A DNA stretch of 64,000 nt. It comes from Jeotgalibacillus terrae. GTDB lineage: Bacteria > Bacillota > Bacilli > Bacillales > Jeotgalibacillaceae. The notes beneath the pieces are model-generated. The model was not told the DNA's origin. It was given only the letters and a program-made list of their open reading frames with translations, and ran no database searches. This document shows, one piece after another, positions 25,435 to 34,210 of this stretch; position 1 is the stretch's first letter, and every line of letters begins with the position of its first letter. The translations under genes and the position numbers were made by a program. The stretch is from contig NZ_JAFBDK010000017.1 of NCBI RefSeq assembly GCF_016908195.1, forward strand, positions 19,274-83,273, written 5' to 3'.

Positions 25435-25725
25435 CTACTCTAAAATCGTCGGCACCTTCACCTGTCCATCCTGGTGATCCGGTGCATTTTTTAATACTTG
25501 CTCACGCGGAAGGCCGTCAGTTGGCTTATCGTCGCGTAAAATATTTTTCATATCAAGAACGTGCGTTGTCGGTTCAACATTCTCTGTGTCGAGTTCATTC
25601 AGCTGTTCAGCGAATGTAATGATTGAACCAAGCTGGTCAGCAAACTTTTCTGCTTCCTGTTCGTCAATATTCAGTCTTGCTAAATGAGCTACGTGTTTTA
25701 CTTCATCTTTTGTAATTTTCGTCAT
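25435..25725 (-). CDS. gatC: Asp-tRNA(Asn)/Glu-tRNA(Gln) amidotransferase subunit C
   Basis: 96 aa, the normal GatC size. GatC wraps around GatA and stabilises the GatAB interface. Typical features are [10 protein letters not shown] near the start and the C-terminal LREDxP-like [21 protein letters not shown]. First gene of gatCAB; RBS GGAGGTG precedes the ATG. Confidence 0.95.
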   Translation of the reverse strand: MTKITKDEVKHVAHLARLNIDEQEAEKFADQLGSIITFAEQLNELDTENVEPTTHVLDMKNILRDDKPTDGLPREQVLKNAPDHQDGQVKVPTILE

Positions 25726-25781
25726 TGTGACTCACCTCCGTGTATGTTCGAACACTCACAATACTGTTTATCATACCAAAA

Positions 25782-25820
25782 AGGCAGGAGTTCAGGCAAC
25801 TTTACCTGAAGACCCTGCCT
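25782..25820 (-). terminator. Probable terminator of yueI, separated from it by a family A element
   Basis: Stem AGGCAGG-TTCAGG / CCTGAA-CCTGCCT, then TTTTTGG on the minus strand. It lies 260 bp after the yueI stop, with repeat copy 5 in between. Confidence 0.75.
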
Positions 25821-25830
25821 TATAAATTTA

Positions 25831-26008
25831 GCTCTGTTAAAGTTGGCTGCTGATTTCCGCTCCAGGGGGAACGCTTTCCGCAGGGCGTGCGGTGAGCCTC
25901 CTCGGCTTCGCCTGCGGGGTCTCACCTGTCACGCTTCTCCTGCTGGAGTCGTCCCCCTTCTGCTGCAATCACCAGCTATGCTAAAACAACATCGGGATTA
26001 ACATAACC
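25831..26008. repeat. Family A palindromic element, long copy (5 of 7)
   Basis: GCTCTGTTAA, GGCTGCTGATTTCCGCT, the central GTGAGCCTCCTCG / GGTCTCACCTGTC stem, then AATCACCAGCTATGC and GATTAACATAACC. Situated between yueI and its terminator; no coding content. Confidence 0.88.
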
Positions 26009-26081
26009 TTTAATTTTGAATTATAATCTCATATTTTGCTTAAACTGTTCATCCCGCCCATATTAAAATAGAAGAAAGCGA

Positions 26082-26507
26082 TTAAGAACGGAATAAACGA
26101 TCCCAGAATGACGGTGCTGCCCCGTTATCTGCATGTCTTTTAGGCAGTGTGATCTTGTCCTTATCCACTGCTTCCGCATGCGCTAAAACTAGCCCGTATT
26201 CAGAGTTGTGTTCTTTATTCGTTACAACCTGATAGGATGTTTTGTAACGGTCGGCGAGCTGAATATATTTTGATAAAAATCTGTAATTCATATTTCCGTT
26301 TAAAAACATTTTCAGATCGCGGTGTTTCTTCAGTGCCTGCTCTATTTCCGGGTACACATCAGATTCACGCACCTGATTTTGAAGGAGCGCAAATTCGATA
26401 CGTTCTCTGATCGAAGTTAAAAACATCCTTCTTTCATCCGGCAAAGTTTCTCTGGCACCATATATTCCTTCCTGAATATAATCGTCTACACTCTTGCCCT
26501 GTGCCAT
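26082..26507 (-). CDS. yueI: YueI family protein (DUF1694)
   Basis: 141-aa soluble protein matching B. subtilis YueI: DDYIQEGIYGARETLPDERR at residues about 8-27, FLTSIRERIEFAL and the AHAEAVDKD segment. Function is unknown in the family; the fold is ribosomal-L7Ae-like according to family descriptions. RBS AAAGGGTG. Its C-terminus ends SFWDRLFRS. Confidence 0.85.
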   Translation of the reverse strand: MAQGKSVDDYIQEGIYGARETLPDERRMFLTSIRERIEFALLQNQVRESDVYPEIEQALKKHRDLKMFLNGNMNYRFLSKYIQLADRYKTSYQVVTNKEHNSEYGLVLAHAEAVDKDKITLPKRHADNGAAPSFWDRLFRS

Positions 26508-26906
26508 ACTCTCACCCTTTCATTTATCATGATTCTATTGTACAAAATATTACTTTTCAAATCATCTATTTGTGTATCTATTCACATTCTTTTGCATATT
26601 ACAATTCCTTTACAGGATGATTATTCCATTCTCTAACGTTTATGTATCAACGTTTCAGGTGATTTTACTTGCCAAATTTTCAAGTTACAGATTAAAATAA
26701 AGTATGATTTAATTTTCAGAATTATTTTACTTTAATGTTTTTGAAATCATCCCCTAACCCTTGTGCTTAATAGGGTGACGACGTTTTAAGTTGATATGAT
26801 GCATTTTATATCACTTGAACAGTCGTAAAATTTTTGTTAGGTTAGTCAACTGTAAGCGTCATGCAACATTTGACACAAAAAATTCATTTTACAAGGAGGA
26901 GATTTG
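26508..26906 (+). promoter_or_regulatory. 399-bp promoter region of the proline symporter with an inverted repeat
   Basis: A/T-rich spacer between divergent yueI and opuE/putP. The inverted repeat TGATAT-N10-ATATCA lies at 26792-26813. In B. subtilis the equivalent opuE region holds SigA and SigB promoters induced by high salt. I could not find a convincing SigB match here, so osmotic control is by analogy only. Confidence 0.4.
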
Positions 26907-28406
26907 GTGGAAGCTGTAGAGATTACTTTTGAAGTCTATATATCTCTCGCATTATATTTCATCGGGATGCTGGCAATCGGTTATTACGCTTATAAAAAAT
27001 CGACCGGCAACCTATCAGAGTACATGTTGGGTGGAAGACAAATGGGCCCGGCTGTAACAGCACTATCTGCAGGAGCATCCGATATGAGTGGATGGATGCT
27101 GCTTGGTCTACCAGGCTCGATCTATGTATCCGGAATCTCGGGCATGTGGATTGCGGTTGGTTTATCAATTGGGGCATATTTAAATTATATTTTAGTTGCA
27201 CCTCGTTTAAGAACTTATACGGAAGTGGCAAACGATTCAATTACAATCCCTGATTACTTCGAGAATCGCTTTGTAGACAATACAAAAATTTTGCGTTTCG
27301 TATCCGCAATTGTCATCATTATTTTCTTCACTGTTTATACATCTTCAGGTATGGTTTCTGGTGGAGTACTATTTGAAAGTGCATTTGGCATGGATTATAC
27401 ACTTGGTTTATTTGTAACTGCGGGTGTAGTACTTGCTTATACACTGTTCGGAGGATTCCTTGCAGTATCTATGACAGACTTTGTACAGGGCTGTATCATG
27501 TTTGTGGCACTGATCCTTGTACCGATTGTCGCGTTCATGGAACTTGGCGGTGTGGGACCGACATTCGATACGCTGAATTCAATTGATCCAACGTTGACAT
27601 CGTTTTTTGAGGGTACAACATTCCTTGGTTTCATCGGATTAATGGCCTGGGGTCTTGGTTACTTCGGTCAGCCGCACATTATCGTACGTTTCATGGCAAT
27701 CCGAGACGTTAAGTCATTAAAGTCAGCACGCCGTATTGGTATGACATGGATGATTATTGCGATTATCGGTGCATTATTCACAGGACTAATCGGTATTGCT
27801 TACATTTCAGAAACAGGCGGTACGCTTGATAATCCTGAGACAATCTTTATTTTCTTCTCTCAGGTACTATTCCATCCGCTGATTTCAGGATTCTTACTGG
27901 CAGCGATTCTCGCGGCAGTCATGAGTACAGTTTCTTCTCAGCTGCTTGTAACATCAAGTGCGCTGACAGAAGATTTCTACAATACGTTCCTGAAGCGCAG
28001 TGCATCTGACAAAGAGCTTGTTCTTGTTGGCCGTATCTCTGTACTTCTCGTATCACTAGTAGCAATCATCCTGTCACTGGATTCTAATAGCTCAATTCTT
28101 GATATCGTAAGTAATGCTTGGGCCGGATTCGGTTCAGCATTCGGACCTGCGATTTTACTTTCACTTTACTGGAAGCGTATGACTCGCTGGGGTGCCCTTG
28201 CAGGTATGCTTACTGGTGCGATTACAGTCATCCTTTGGGTGTATGTACTCGGACTGAGCAGCTGGTTATATGAAATGATTCCAGGCTTTATCTTAAGTAC
28301 GATTGCAATTGTTGTAGTCAGCCTGATCAACGGTAATTCACGTGAACCGGTTCAGGAAGGCTTCGATAAGTTTGAAAAAGTACATGAAGTAGAATCAAAT
28401 AAATAA
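26907..28406 (+). CDS. opuE: Sodium/proline symporter, OpuE/PutP type
   Basis: 499-aa sodium:solute symporter with about 13 helices that takes up proline with Na+. Conserved pieces are GYYAYKKSTGNLSEYMLGGR, ALSAGASDMSGWMLLGLPG, FGQPHIIVRFMA and MSTVSSQLLVTSSALTEDFY, the last two in the Na+ and proline binding core. GTG 26907 is chosen: AAGGAGG is 7 nt away, whereas the TTG at 26904 is too close. Position next to gatCAB and the camS block matches B. subtilis opuE, an osmostress proline importer; a nutritional PutP cannot be excluded. Confidence 0.9.
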   Translation: MEAVEITFEVYISLALYFIGMLAIGYYAYKKSTGNLSEYMLGGRQMGPAVTALSAGASDMSGWMLLGLPGSIYVSGISGMWIAVGLSIGAYLNYILVAPRLRTYTEVANDSITIPDYFENRFVDNTKILRFVSAIVIIIFFTVYTSSGMVSGGVLFESAFGMDYTLGLFVTAGVVLAYTLFGGFLAVSMTDFVQGCIMFVALILVPIVAFMELGGVGPTFDTLNSIDPTLTSFFEGTTFLGFIGLMAWGLGYFGQPHIIVRFMAIRDVKSLKSARRIGMTWMIIAIIGALFTGLIGIAYISETGGTLDNPETIFIFFSQVLFHPLISGFLLAAILAAVMSTVSSQLLVTSSALTEDFYNTFLKRSASDKELVLVGRISVLLVSLVAIILSLDSNSSILDIVSNAWAGFGSAFGPAILLSLYWKRMTRWGALAGMLTGAITVILWVYVLGLSSWLYEMIPGFILSTIAIVVVSLINGNSREPVQEGFDKFEKVHEVESNK

Positions 28407-28418
28407 TTATGATTAAAG

Positions 28419-28446
28419 CGGCTGGTCTTCGGATCAGCCGTTTTTT
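28419..28446 (+). terminator. Terminator of the proline symporter gene
   Basis: Stem CGGCTGGTC / GATCAGCCG with a TTCG loop, then TTTTTT. Confidence 0.88.
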
Positions 28447-28590
28447 ATTACAGTGAATTTCTGAATAATTGTTTCAACTGCAAGTGATTGGGGAAAATTT
28501 CATTATTGATCAATACCGTTTCACTGACTGTTAGTTTTGAACACTTATTACATATCACCCTTAGTTGTCACTTGAAACAATGATATACAA

Positions 28591-28605
28591 ATGCAAACGC
28601 TTACT
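28591..28605 (+). promoter_or_regulatory. CcpA catabolite-responsive element (cre) upstream of glgB
   Basis: ATGCAAACGCTTACT fits the cre consensus WTGNAANCGNWWNCW at every position. It lies about 100 bp before the glgB start. CcpA control of glycogen synthesis by carbon supply is implied; activation or repression depends on the unmapped transcription start. Confidence 0.72.
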
Positions 28606-28606
28606 T

Positions 28607-28638
28607 CTGAATTTTCAAAATTTTTATCGAAAATTCAG
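28607..28638 (+). promoter_or_regulatory. 10-bp inverted repeat in the glg leader/promoter region
   Basis: Perfect arms CTGAATTTTC and GAAAATTCAG with 12 bp between, directly after the cre site. It could be an operator or an mRNA hairpin; no T-run makes it a terminator. Confidence 0.5.
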
Positions 28639-28706
28639 ATTCCACAAGGACTTTATTGTGTTAATGTTGAAATTGTATAGACGAATATATAGAAAGGATG
28701 GCGCAC

Positions 28707-30572
28707 ATGGATCAAACAATCAGTGATTTTGACATTCATCTTTTCCATGAAGGAACCCTTTATAACGCTCATCACACTTTCGGCGCACATCTTGAAAAGC
28801 AGAAGAAGAAAGTAACAGGTACAAGATTTACTGTGTGGGCTCCCCATGCTCAAGCCGTATCTGTAACCGGCAGCTTTACTAACTGGGAAACAGGAAAGTA
28901 TGAAATGACACGTGTAAATCAGGAAGGAATCTGGACATGTACAATAGACCGGGACCTGACAGGAGAAATGTATAAATACGCTATTACCACTGCTTCCGGT
29001 GACCTGATTCTGAAATCTGATCCGTATGCTTTTCATTCTGAATTGAGACCTCAGACAGCTTCAGTCGTTTATGACCTCTCAGGATATAAATGGGGTGATC
29101 AGTTATACCGTCAGCGCGTCCGCAAGCGCAGACCAATCTATGAGAGGCCGCTCTCTATATATGAACTGCACCTGAATTCCTGGAAACAAAAAGAAGACGG
29201 ATCTTACTTTACTTATAGAGAATATGCTGATGAATTAATTCCATATGTAAAAGAACATGGATTCACTCATATTGAGTTACTTCCCTTAACTGAACATCCC
29301 CTTGATGCCTCGTGGGGATATCAGGGTACAGGATACTTCTCCCCTACCAGCCGTTTTGGCACACCTCATGACCTGATGTACCTGATTGACCGCTGTCATC
29401 AGGAGGACATAGGCGTTTTGATGGATTGGGTGCCCGGGCATTTCTGTAAAGATTCGCATGGTTTATATATGTTCGATGGGGAACCTTTATATGAATATGA
29501 TTCCTTTAACGATCGGGAGAATCACGAGTGGGGAACAGCTAACTTTAATCTGGCAAAAGGCGAAGTCAGAAGCTTTTTAATTTCAAATGCGCTTTACTGG
29601 ATGCATTTTTACAGAATTGATGGGTTAAGAGTTGATGCTGTGGCTAATATTATTTACTGGGCCAATAGCGAACCTGAGACGGCTAACCCTTATGCAACGG
29701 AGTTTCTTCAGGAGTTAAATAAAGCGGTCTTTAAGGAAAATCCGCGGTTTCTCATGATGGCAGAGGATTCCACAGACTGGCCAGGTGTCACAAAACCTGT
29801 GCATGAAGGCGGTCTTGGCTTTAATTATAAATGGAACATGGGATGGATGAACGATGTGCTTGATTACATGGAATATCCTCCATTTGAACGGAGACACCAT
29901 CATCACAAGCTCACTTTCTCACTTGTGTATGCATATTCGGAGAATTATATTCTACCCCTTTCACATGATGAAGTGGTACATGGAAAAAGGTCTCTTCTTC
30001 ACAAAATGCCAGGTGAATACTGGGAAAAGTTCGCACAGTGGCGATTACTTCTCAGCTATCTGATCACTCACCCAGGGAAAAAGCTGTTATTTATGGGTGG
30101 TGAGTTCGCCCAGTTTGACGAATGGAAATATGTTCAGGGTCTTGATTGGTTCCTGAAAGATTATGATGCACATCATCAGGCAGACCACTTCTCAAAAGAG
30201 CTGATGGACTTTTATCAAAACCATAAAGCATTACATGAGTTTGATCACGATCCTCAAGGGTTTGAATGGATTGATGCAGATAATGCAGAACAGAGTATTT
30301 ATTCCTTTATCAGAAAAGGAAAAAGAAAAAGCGATACATTAATGGTTATCTGTAACTTTACCAATGTCACCTACGATCATTTTGAGATTGGTGCACCTTT
30401 TGAAGGTAGATGGGAAGAAGTATTCTCAAGTGATCTTCAGCAGTTTGGTGGTACAAACCTGTTAAATCAGTCAGCAGTAACTGAAGAAAAGCCGCTTCAC
30501 AATAAAAAACAGTCTCTCACTGTAAAGATTCCACCTTTTGGCGTAACGATCTGGAAGCCGGCAAAAAAATAA
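28707..30572 (+). CDS. glgB: 1,4-alpha-glucan branching enzyme
   Basis: 621 aa. It transfers alpha-1,4-glucan segments to make alpha-1,6 branches. An N-terminal CBM48 (residues about 30-115) precedes the GH13 barrel. The barrel has [18 protein letters not shown] (Asp nucleophile), the Glu in MMAEDST, and [12 protein letters not shown]. The ATG at 28707 (AAAGG 9 nt upstream) is preferred over 28698, which abuts the RBS. First gene of glgBCDAP. Confidence 0.95.
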   Translation: MDQTISDFDIHLFHEGTLYNAHHTFGAHLEKQKKKVTGTRFTVWAPHAQAVSVTGSFTNWETGKYEMTRVNQEGIWTCTIDRDLTGEMYKYAITTASGDLILKSDPYAFHSELRPQTASVVYDLSGYKWGDQLYRQRVRKRRPIYERPLSIYELHLNSWKQKEDGSYFTYREYADELIPYVKEHGFTHIELLPLTEHPLDASWGYQGTGYFSPTSRFGTPHDLMYLIDRCHQEDIGVLMDWVPGHFCKDSHGLYMFDGEPLYEYDSFNDRENHEWGTANFNLAKGEVRSFLISNALYWMHFYRIDGLRVDAVANIIYWANSEPETANPYATEFLQELNKAVFKENPRFLMMAEDSTDWPGVTKPVHEGGLGFNYKWNMGWMNDVLDYMEYPPFERRHHHHKLTFSLVYAYSENYILPLSHDEVVHGKRSLLHKMPGEYWEKFAQWRLLLSYLITHPGKKLLFMGGEFAQFDEWKYVQGLDWFLKDYDAHHQADHFSKELMDFYQNHKALHEFDHDPQGFEWIDADNAEQSIYSFIRKGKRKSDTLMVICNFTNVTYDHFEIGAPFEGRWEEVFSSDLQQFGGTNLLNQSAVTEEKPLHNKKQSLTVKIPPFGVTIWKPAKK

Positions 30573-30585
30573 AGAGGAGCGTGAC

Positions 30586-31746
30586 ATGATGGTAAAGAAG
30601 AAATGTGTAGCAATGTTATTAGCAGGAGGACAAGGAAGCCGCCTTCATTCCCTGACAACGAAAATTGCCAAACCGGCTGTGCCGTTTGGCGGTAAATACC
30701 GCATTATCGATTTCACGCTTAGTAATTGTACTAATTCAGGTATTCACACGGTTGGAGTGCTCACACAGTACCAGCCGCTCGTTCTGAATTCATATATCGG
30801 AATTGGCAGCGCATGGGACCTTGACCGCCGTAATGGCGGGGTAACTGTTCTCCCTCCTTACACAGAAGCAAGCGGAGTTAAATGGTACAGCGGAACTGCC
30901 AACGCGATCTATCAGAACCTGAACTATATCGAACAATATGATCCTGAGTATGTGCTTGTACTTTCAGGAGATCACATTTACAAAATGGATTACTCAAATA
31001 TGCTTGATTATCATATCCAGAATGAAGCGGAAGCGACGATTTCAGTCATTGAAGTTCCTTGGGATGAAGCAAGCCGTTTTGGCATCATGAACACAAATGA
31101 TGACCTGGAAATTCTGGAGTTTGATGAAAAGCCTGCTGAGCCAAAGAATAACCTGGCTTCAATGGGTATCTATATTTTCAACTGGAAATCACTGCAGAAA
31201 TACCTTGATCAGGATAATCTGAATGAAGAATCTTCCCATGACTTCGGAAAAGATATCATTCCTTTATTCCTTAACGAAGGAAAGCGCCTGATGGCCTATC
31301 CGTTTGAAGGATACTGGAAAGACGTCGGAACAGTAAAAAGCCTGTGGGAAGCGAATATGGATCTGCTTGCAGAAAATCCTGGGCTTAACCTGTTCGATCA
31401 CTCATGGAGAATCTATTCAAGAAACCCGAATCAGCCGCCTCAGTATCTTGCCGCTTCATCAGAAGTGACAGATTCACTCATTAATGAGGGATGTGTGATT
31501 GAAGGAAAAGTCTCACGCTCAGTCATTTTCCAGGGTGTCTCCATTGGAACAGGTGCTTCTGTGCATGAGTCAGTTGTTATGCCCGATGCAGTAATCGGAA
31601 AGAATGTAACGATCACAAAAGCAATTGTTCCAGGTGATATCACTGTTCCTGATGGTGTTACGATTTCACCGGCAGACGGAAACGAGGAAATTATCCTTGT
31701 CACACAAGAATTAGTCGAGAAATTAAGAAAGGATGTGACAGCATGA
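30586..31746 (+). CDS. glgC: Glucose-1-phosphate adenylyltransferase, catalytic subunit
   Basis: 386 aa. Makes ADP-glucose from ATP and glucose-1-phosphate. [14 protein letters not shown] is the nucleotide-binding loop. [11 protein letters not shown] holds the metal aspartate. EFDEKP and [10 protein letters not shown] bind glucose-1-phosphate. A left-handed beta-helix follows from about residue 290. RBS GAGGAG, 13 bp after glgB. It probably forms a heterotetramer with GlgD, as in B. subtilis and Geobacillus. Confidence 0.95.
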   Translation: MMVKKKCVAMLLAGGQGSRLHSLTTKIAKPAVPFGGKYRIIDFTLSNCTNSGIHTVGVLTQYQPLVLNSYIGIGSAWDLDRRNGGVTVLPPYTEASGVKWYSGTANAIYQNLNYIEQYDPEYVLVLSGDHIYKMDYSNMLDYHIQNEAEATISVIEVPWDEASRFGIMNTNDDLEILEFDEKPAEPKNNLASMGIYIFNWKSLQKYLDQDNLNEESSHDFGKDIIPLFLNEGKRLMAYPFEGYWKDVGTVKSLWEANMDLLAENPGLNLFDHSWRIYSRNPNQPPQYLAASSEVTDSLINEGCVIEGKVSRSVIFQGVSIGTGASVHESVVMPDAVIGKNVTITKAIVPGDITVPDGVTISPADGNEEIILVTQELVEKLRKDVTA

Positions 31747-32771
31747 GCCGTTTATTAGGAGTCATTGATGCAGCCACAGTAATGGGAGGACTTCAGGATC
31801 TGACATTGAACCGCTCTGTTGCTTCCATTCCTTTTGCAGGGCGATACCGTTTTATTGATTTTGTTTTATCCAATATGGTGAACTCGGGTGTGGACAGTGT
31901 AGCCATTTTCCCAAAGCATCAGTACCGTTCACTGATGGACCATATTGGTTCAGGTAAGAATTGGGATCTTGACCGCAAAAGAGACGGTCTCTTCTTCTTC
32001 CCTCCTTACTTTGAGCCAAATGAAACGACCAGTATCGGATCATTTTCAAGACTGGAGCAGCACATTGAATTTTTCAAGCGCAGTCATCAGGATTACGTTG
32101 TCATTGCAAGCAGCTATGTGATTGCGAATATCGATTTTGAAGAAGCGCTGGCAGAACATTTAATCCATGACTATGATATTACTGAGGTTCAGCACAATGG
32201 AAAGTCTCTTGAGATCTATGTGATCAGTAAAGCACTGCTGATCGAGTTGATCGAAGGCAGACGCCGTTCACAGTTCATCAGTGTATCGGATGTAGTGAAA
32301 CAGCCACTTCATAACTACAAAATCGGGGCTTATGATCACAAGGATTATACAGCCATTATTGATTCAATCCCTGCTTACCTGAAGCACTCAATGGACCTGT
32401 TGCGTCACGATGTCTGGAGCCGCCTGTTCACTCAGGACCGCCCGATCTATACAAAGGTTAAAGATGAACCACCGACAAAATACAGTTCCACTGCACAAGT
32501 CAGTAATTCAATGATTGCCAATGGAGCTGACATACGTGGAAGCGTCGAAAACAGCATTGTGTCGAGAGCCGCTAAAATCGGCCAGGGTTCAAAGGTTAAA
32601 AATTGTGTCGTTATGCAGAAATCTCAAATCGGAAATGACTGTTCACTCGAATATGTCATTCTCGATAAAGACGTTAGAGTACTTGATGGCACTTCATTAA
32701 AAGGAACTGCTGAACAGCCGCTTGTACTCCGTAAAGGAAGCGTACGTGAAGCAGCAATGGTGAAATCATGA
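31743..32771 (+). CDS. glgD: Glucose-1-phosphate adenylyltransferase regulatory subunit
   Basis: 342 aa, a shortened GlgC relative. The N-terminal loop is degenerate ([13 protein letters not shown] in place of GGxGxRL), so it is not expected to catalyse alone. [22 protein letters not shown] and the C-terminal beta-helix are kept. Known GlgD proteins raise the activity of the GlgC partner. Start and glgC stop overlap as ATGA. Confidence 0.94.
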   Translation: MSRLLGVIDAATVMGGLQDLTLNRSVASIPFAGRYRFIDFVLSNMVNSGVDSVAIFPKHQYRSLMDHIGSGKNWDLDRKRDGLFFFPPYFEPNETTSIGSFSRLEQHIEFFKRSHQDYVVIASSYVIANIDFEEALAEHLIHDYDITEVQHNGKSLEIYVISKALLIELIEGRRRSQFISVSDVVKQPLHNYKIGAYDHKDYTAIIDSIPAYLKHSMDLLRHDVWSRLFTQDRPIYTKVKDEPPTKYSSTAQVSNSMIANGADIRGSVENSIVSRAAKIGQGSKVKNCVVMQKSQIGNDCSLEYVILDKDVRVLDGTSLKGTAEQPLVLRKGSVREAAMVKS

Positions 32772-34207
32772 AGGTATTGTTTACAGTTTCTGAATGTGCG
32801 CCATTTGCAAAATCAGGAGGCCTCGGCGATGTCGCCGGGGCTCTTCCTAAAGAGTTAATCAAACTCGGAGCTGATGTGCGGGTGATGCTGCCGAAGTACT
32901 CAACGATCTCAGAAGACCTTCTCCTAAAAGCAAAAAAGGTTAAAACGTTTTATGTAAATGTCGGTTGGAGAAGGCAGTACTGTGGAATTGAAACGCTAAA
33001 GCATGACGGCGTTACCTACTACCTGCTCGATAATGAATATTATTTCAAAAGAAATGCACTGTACGGGGATTTTGATGATGGAGAGCGCTTCGCTTTTTTC
33101 AGCAGAGCTGCACTTGATGCGCTGCCGCTCATTCCATTCAAACCTGATGTGATTCATGCGCATGACTGGCACACAGGAATGGTCCCTTTCCTTCTCGACC
33201 GGCAGTACAGAACTTATCCTTTTTATAAAAATATAAAAACGGTCTTTACGATCCATAACCTGCAATTTCAGGGGCTGTTCCCTGAAAGTGTGCTTGGTGA
33301 CCTGCTGAACCTTGATCACCGCTATTTCACTTCAGGCGAACTGGAATTCTACGGTGCTGTCAGCTTTATGAAAGGTGCCCTGTTAAGTGCTAATGCGCTG
33401 ACAACTGTAAGCCCTACTTATAAAGATGAAATTCAGACCCCGTTCTTCGGTGAAAAACTTGATGGGCTGCTTCGCGACCAATCTTTTAAACTGAGCGGCA
33501 TTTTGAATGGGATTGATACAGATGCCTATCATCCTGAAAAAGATACGTATATTGAAAAAAACTATTCATTAAAAACGTTAAAAGATAAGAAGAAAAATAA
33601 AGCTGCGCTGCAAAAAGAATTTAACCTTCCTGTCTCTGACCATATTCCTGTTGTCGCCATGGTGACCAGGCTGACCGAGCAAAAAGGACTTTCCCTTGTT
33701 AAAAGGGTGATGCATGAGTTATTAAATGAGCAAAACATGCAACTCATTGTCCTTGGAAGCGGCGATCCTGAATTTGAAAGCTACTTTAACTATTTAGCAG
33801 GTGCCTACCCTGAAAAAACCGGTGTCTATATCGGATTCAGCGAAGCGCTCGCTCACCGGATCTATGCAGGAGCTGATTTCTTCTTAATGCCTTCAATGTT
33901 TGAACCGTGCGGACTCAGTCAGCTGATTTCACTGCAGTACGGTACCATTCCGATTGCAAGGGAAACCGGCGGATTGAATGACACTGTACAGTCATGGCAT
34001 GAAACTGAACATACAGGAAATGGTTTCACATTCAGTGCTTATAATGCACATGATATGAAGCATACAGTTGAGCGTTCGCTTTCACATTACAGCAACAGGA
34101 AAGTCTGGCCGCTTCTTCAGAAAAACGCAATGTCAGGCGATTACAGCTGGGCAAAATCAGCTGAGGAATATTACAGCCTTTATGAGGGACTCCAGAGGAG
34201 GAAATAA
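32768..34207 (+). CDS. glgA: Glycogen synthase (ADP-glucose)
   Basis: 479 aa GT5 enzyme. The KSGGLGDVAGALP loop (residues about 15-27) binds ADP-glucose. HAHDWHTG, TIHNLQFQG, VTRLTEQKG and SMFEPCGLSQL with the E-x7-E type nucleotide site are present. It elongates alpha-1,4-glucan. ATGA overlap with glgD. Confidence 0.95.
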   Translation: MKVLFTVSECAPFAKSGGLGDVAGALPKELIKLGADVRVMLPKYSTISEDLLLKAKKVKTFYVNVGWRRQYCGIETLKHDGVTYYLLDNEYYFKRNALYGDFDDGERFAFFSRAALDALPLIPFKPDVIHAHDWHTGMVPFLLDRQYRTYPFYKNIKTVFTIHNLQFQGLFPESVLGDLLNLDHRYFTSGELEFYGAVSFMKGALLSANALTTVSPTYKDEIQTPFFGEKLDGLLRDQSFKLSGILNGIDTDAYHPEKDTYIEKNYSLKTLKDKKKNKAALQKEFNLPVSDHIPVVAMVTRLTEQKGLSLVKRVMHELLNEQNMQLIVLGSGDPEFESYFNYLAGAYPEKTGVYIGFSEALAHRIYAGADFFLMPSMFEPCGLSQLISLQYGTIPIARETGGLNDTVQSWHETEHTGNGFTFSAYNAHDMKHTVERSLSHYSNRKVWPLLQKNAMSGDYSWAKSAEEYYSLYEGLQRRK

Positions 34208-34210
34208 TGC

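Noticed and set aside
26508..26906. SigB promoter for the proline symporter
   Set aside because: Expected from B. subtilis opuE, but I could not find a GTTT-N12-15-GGGWAW match good enough to report.
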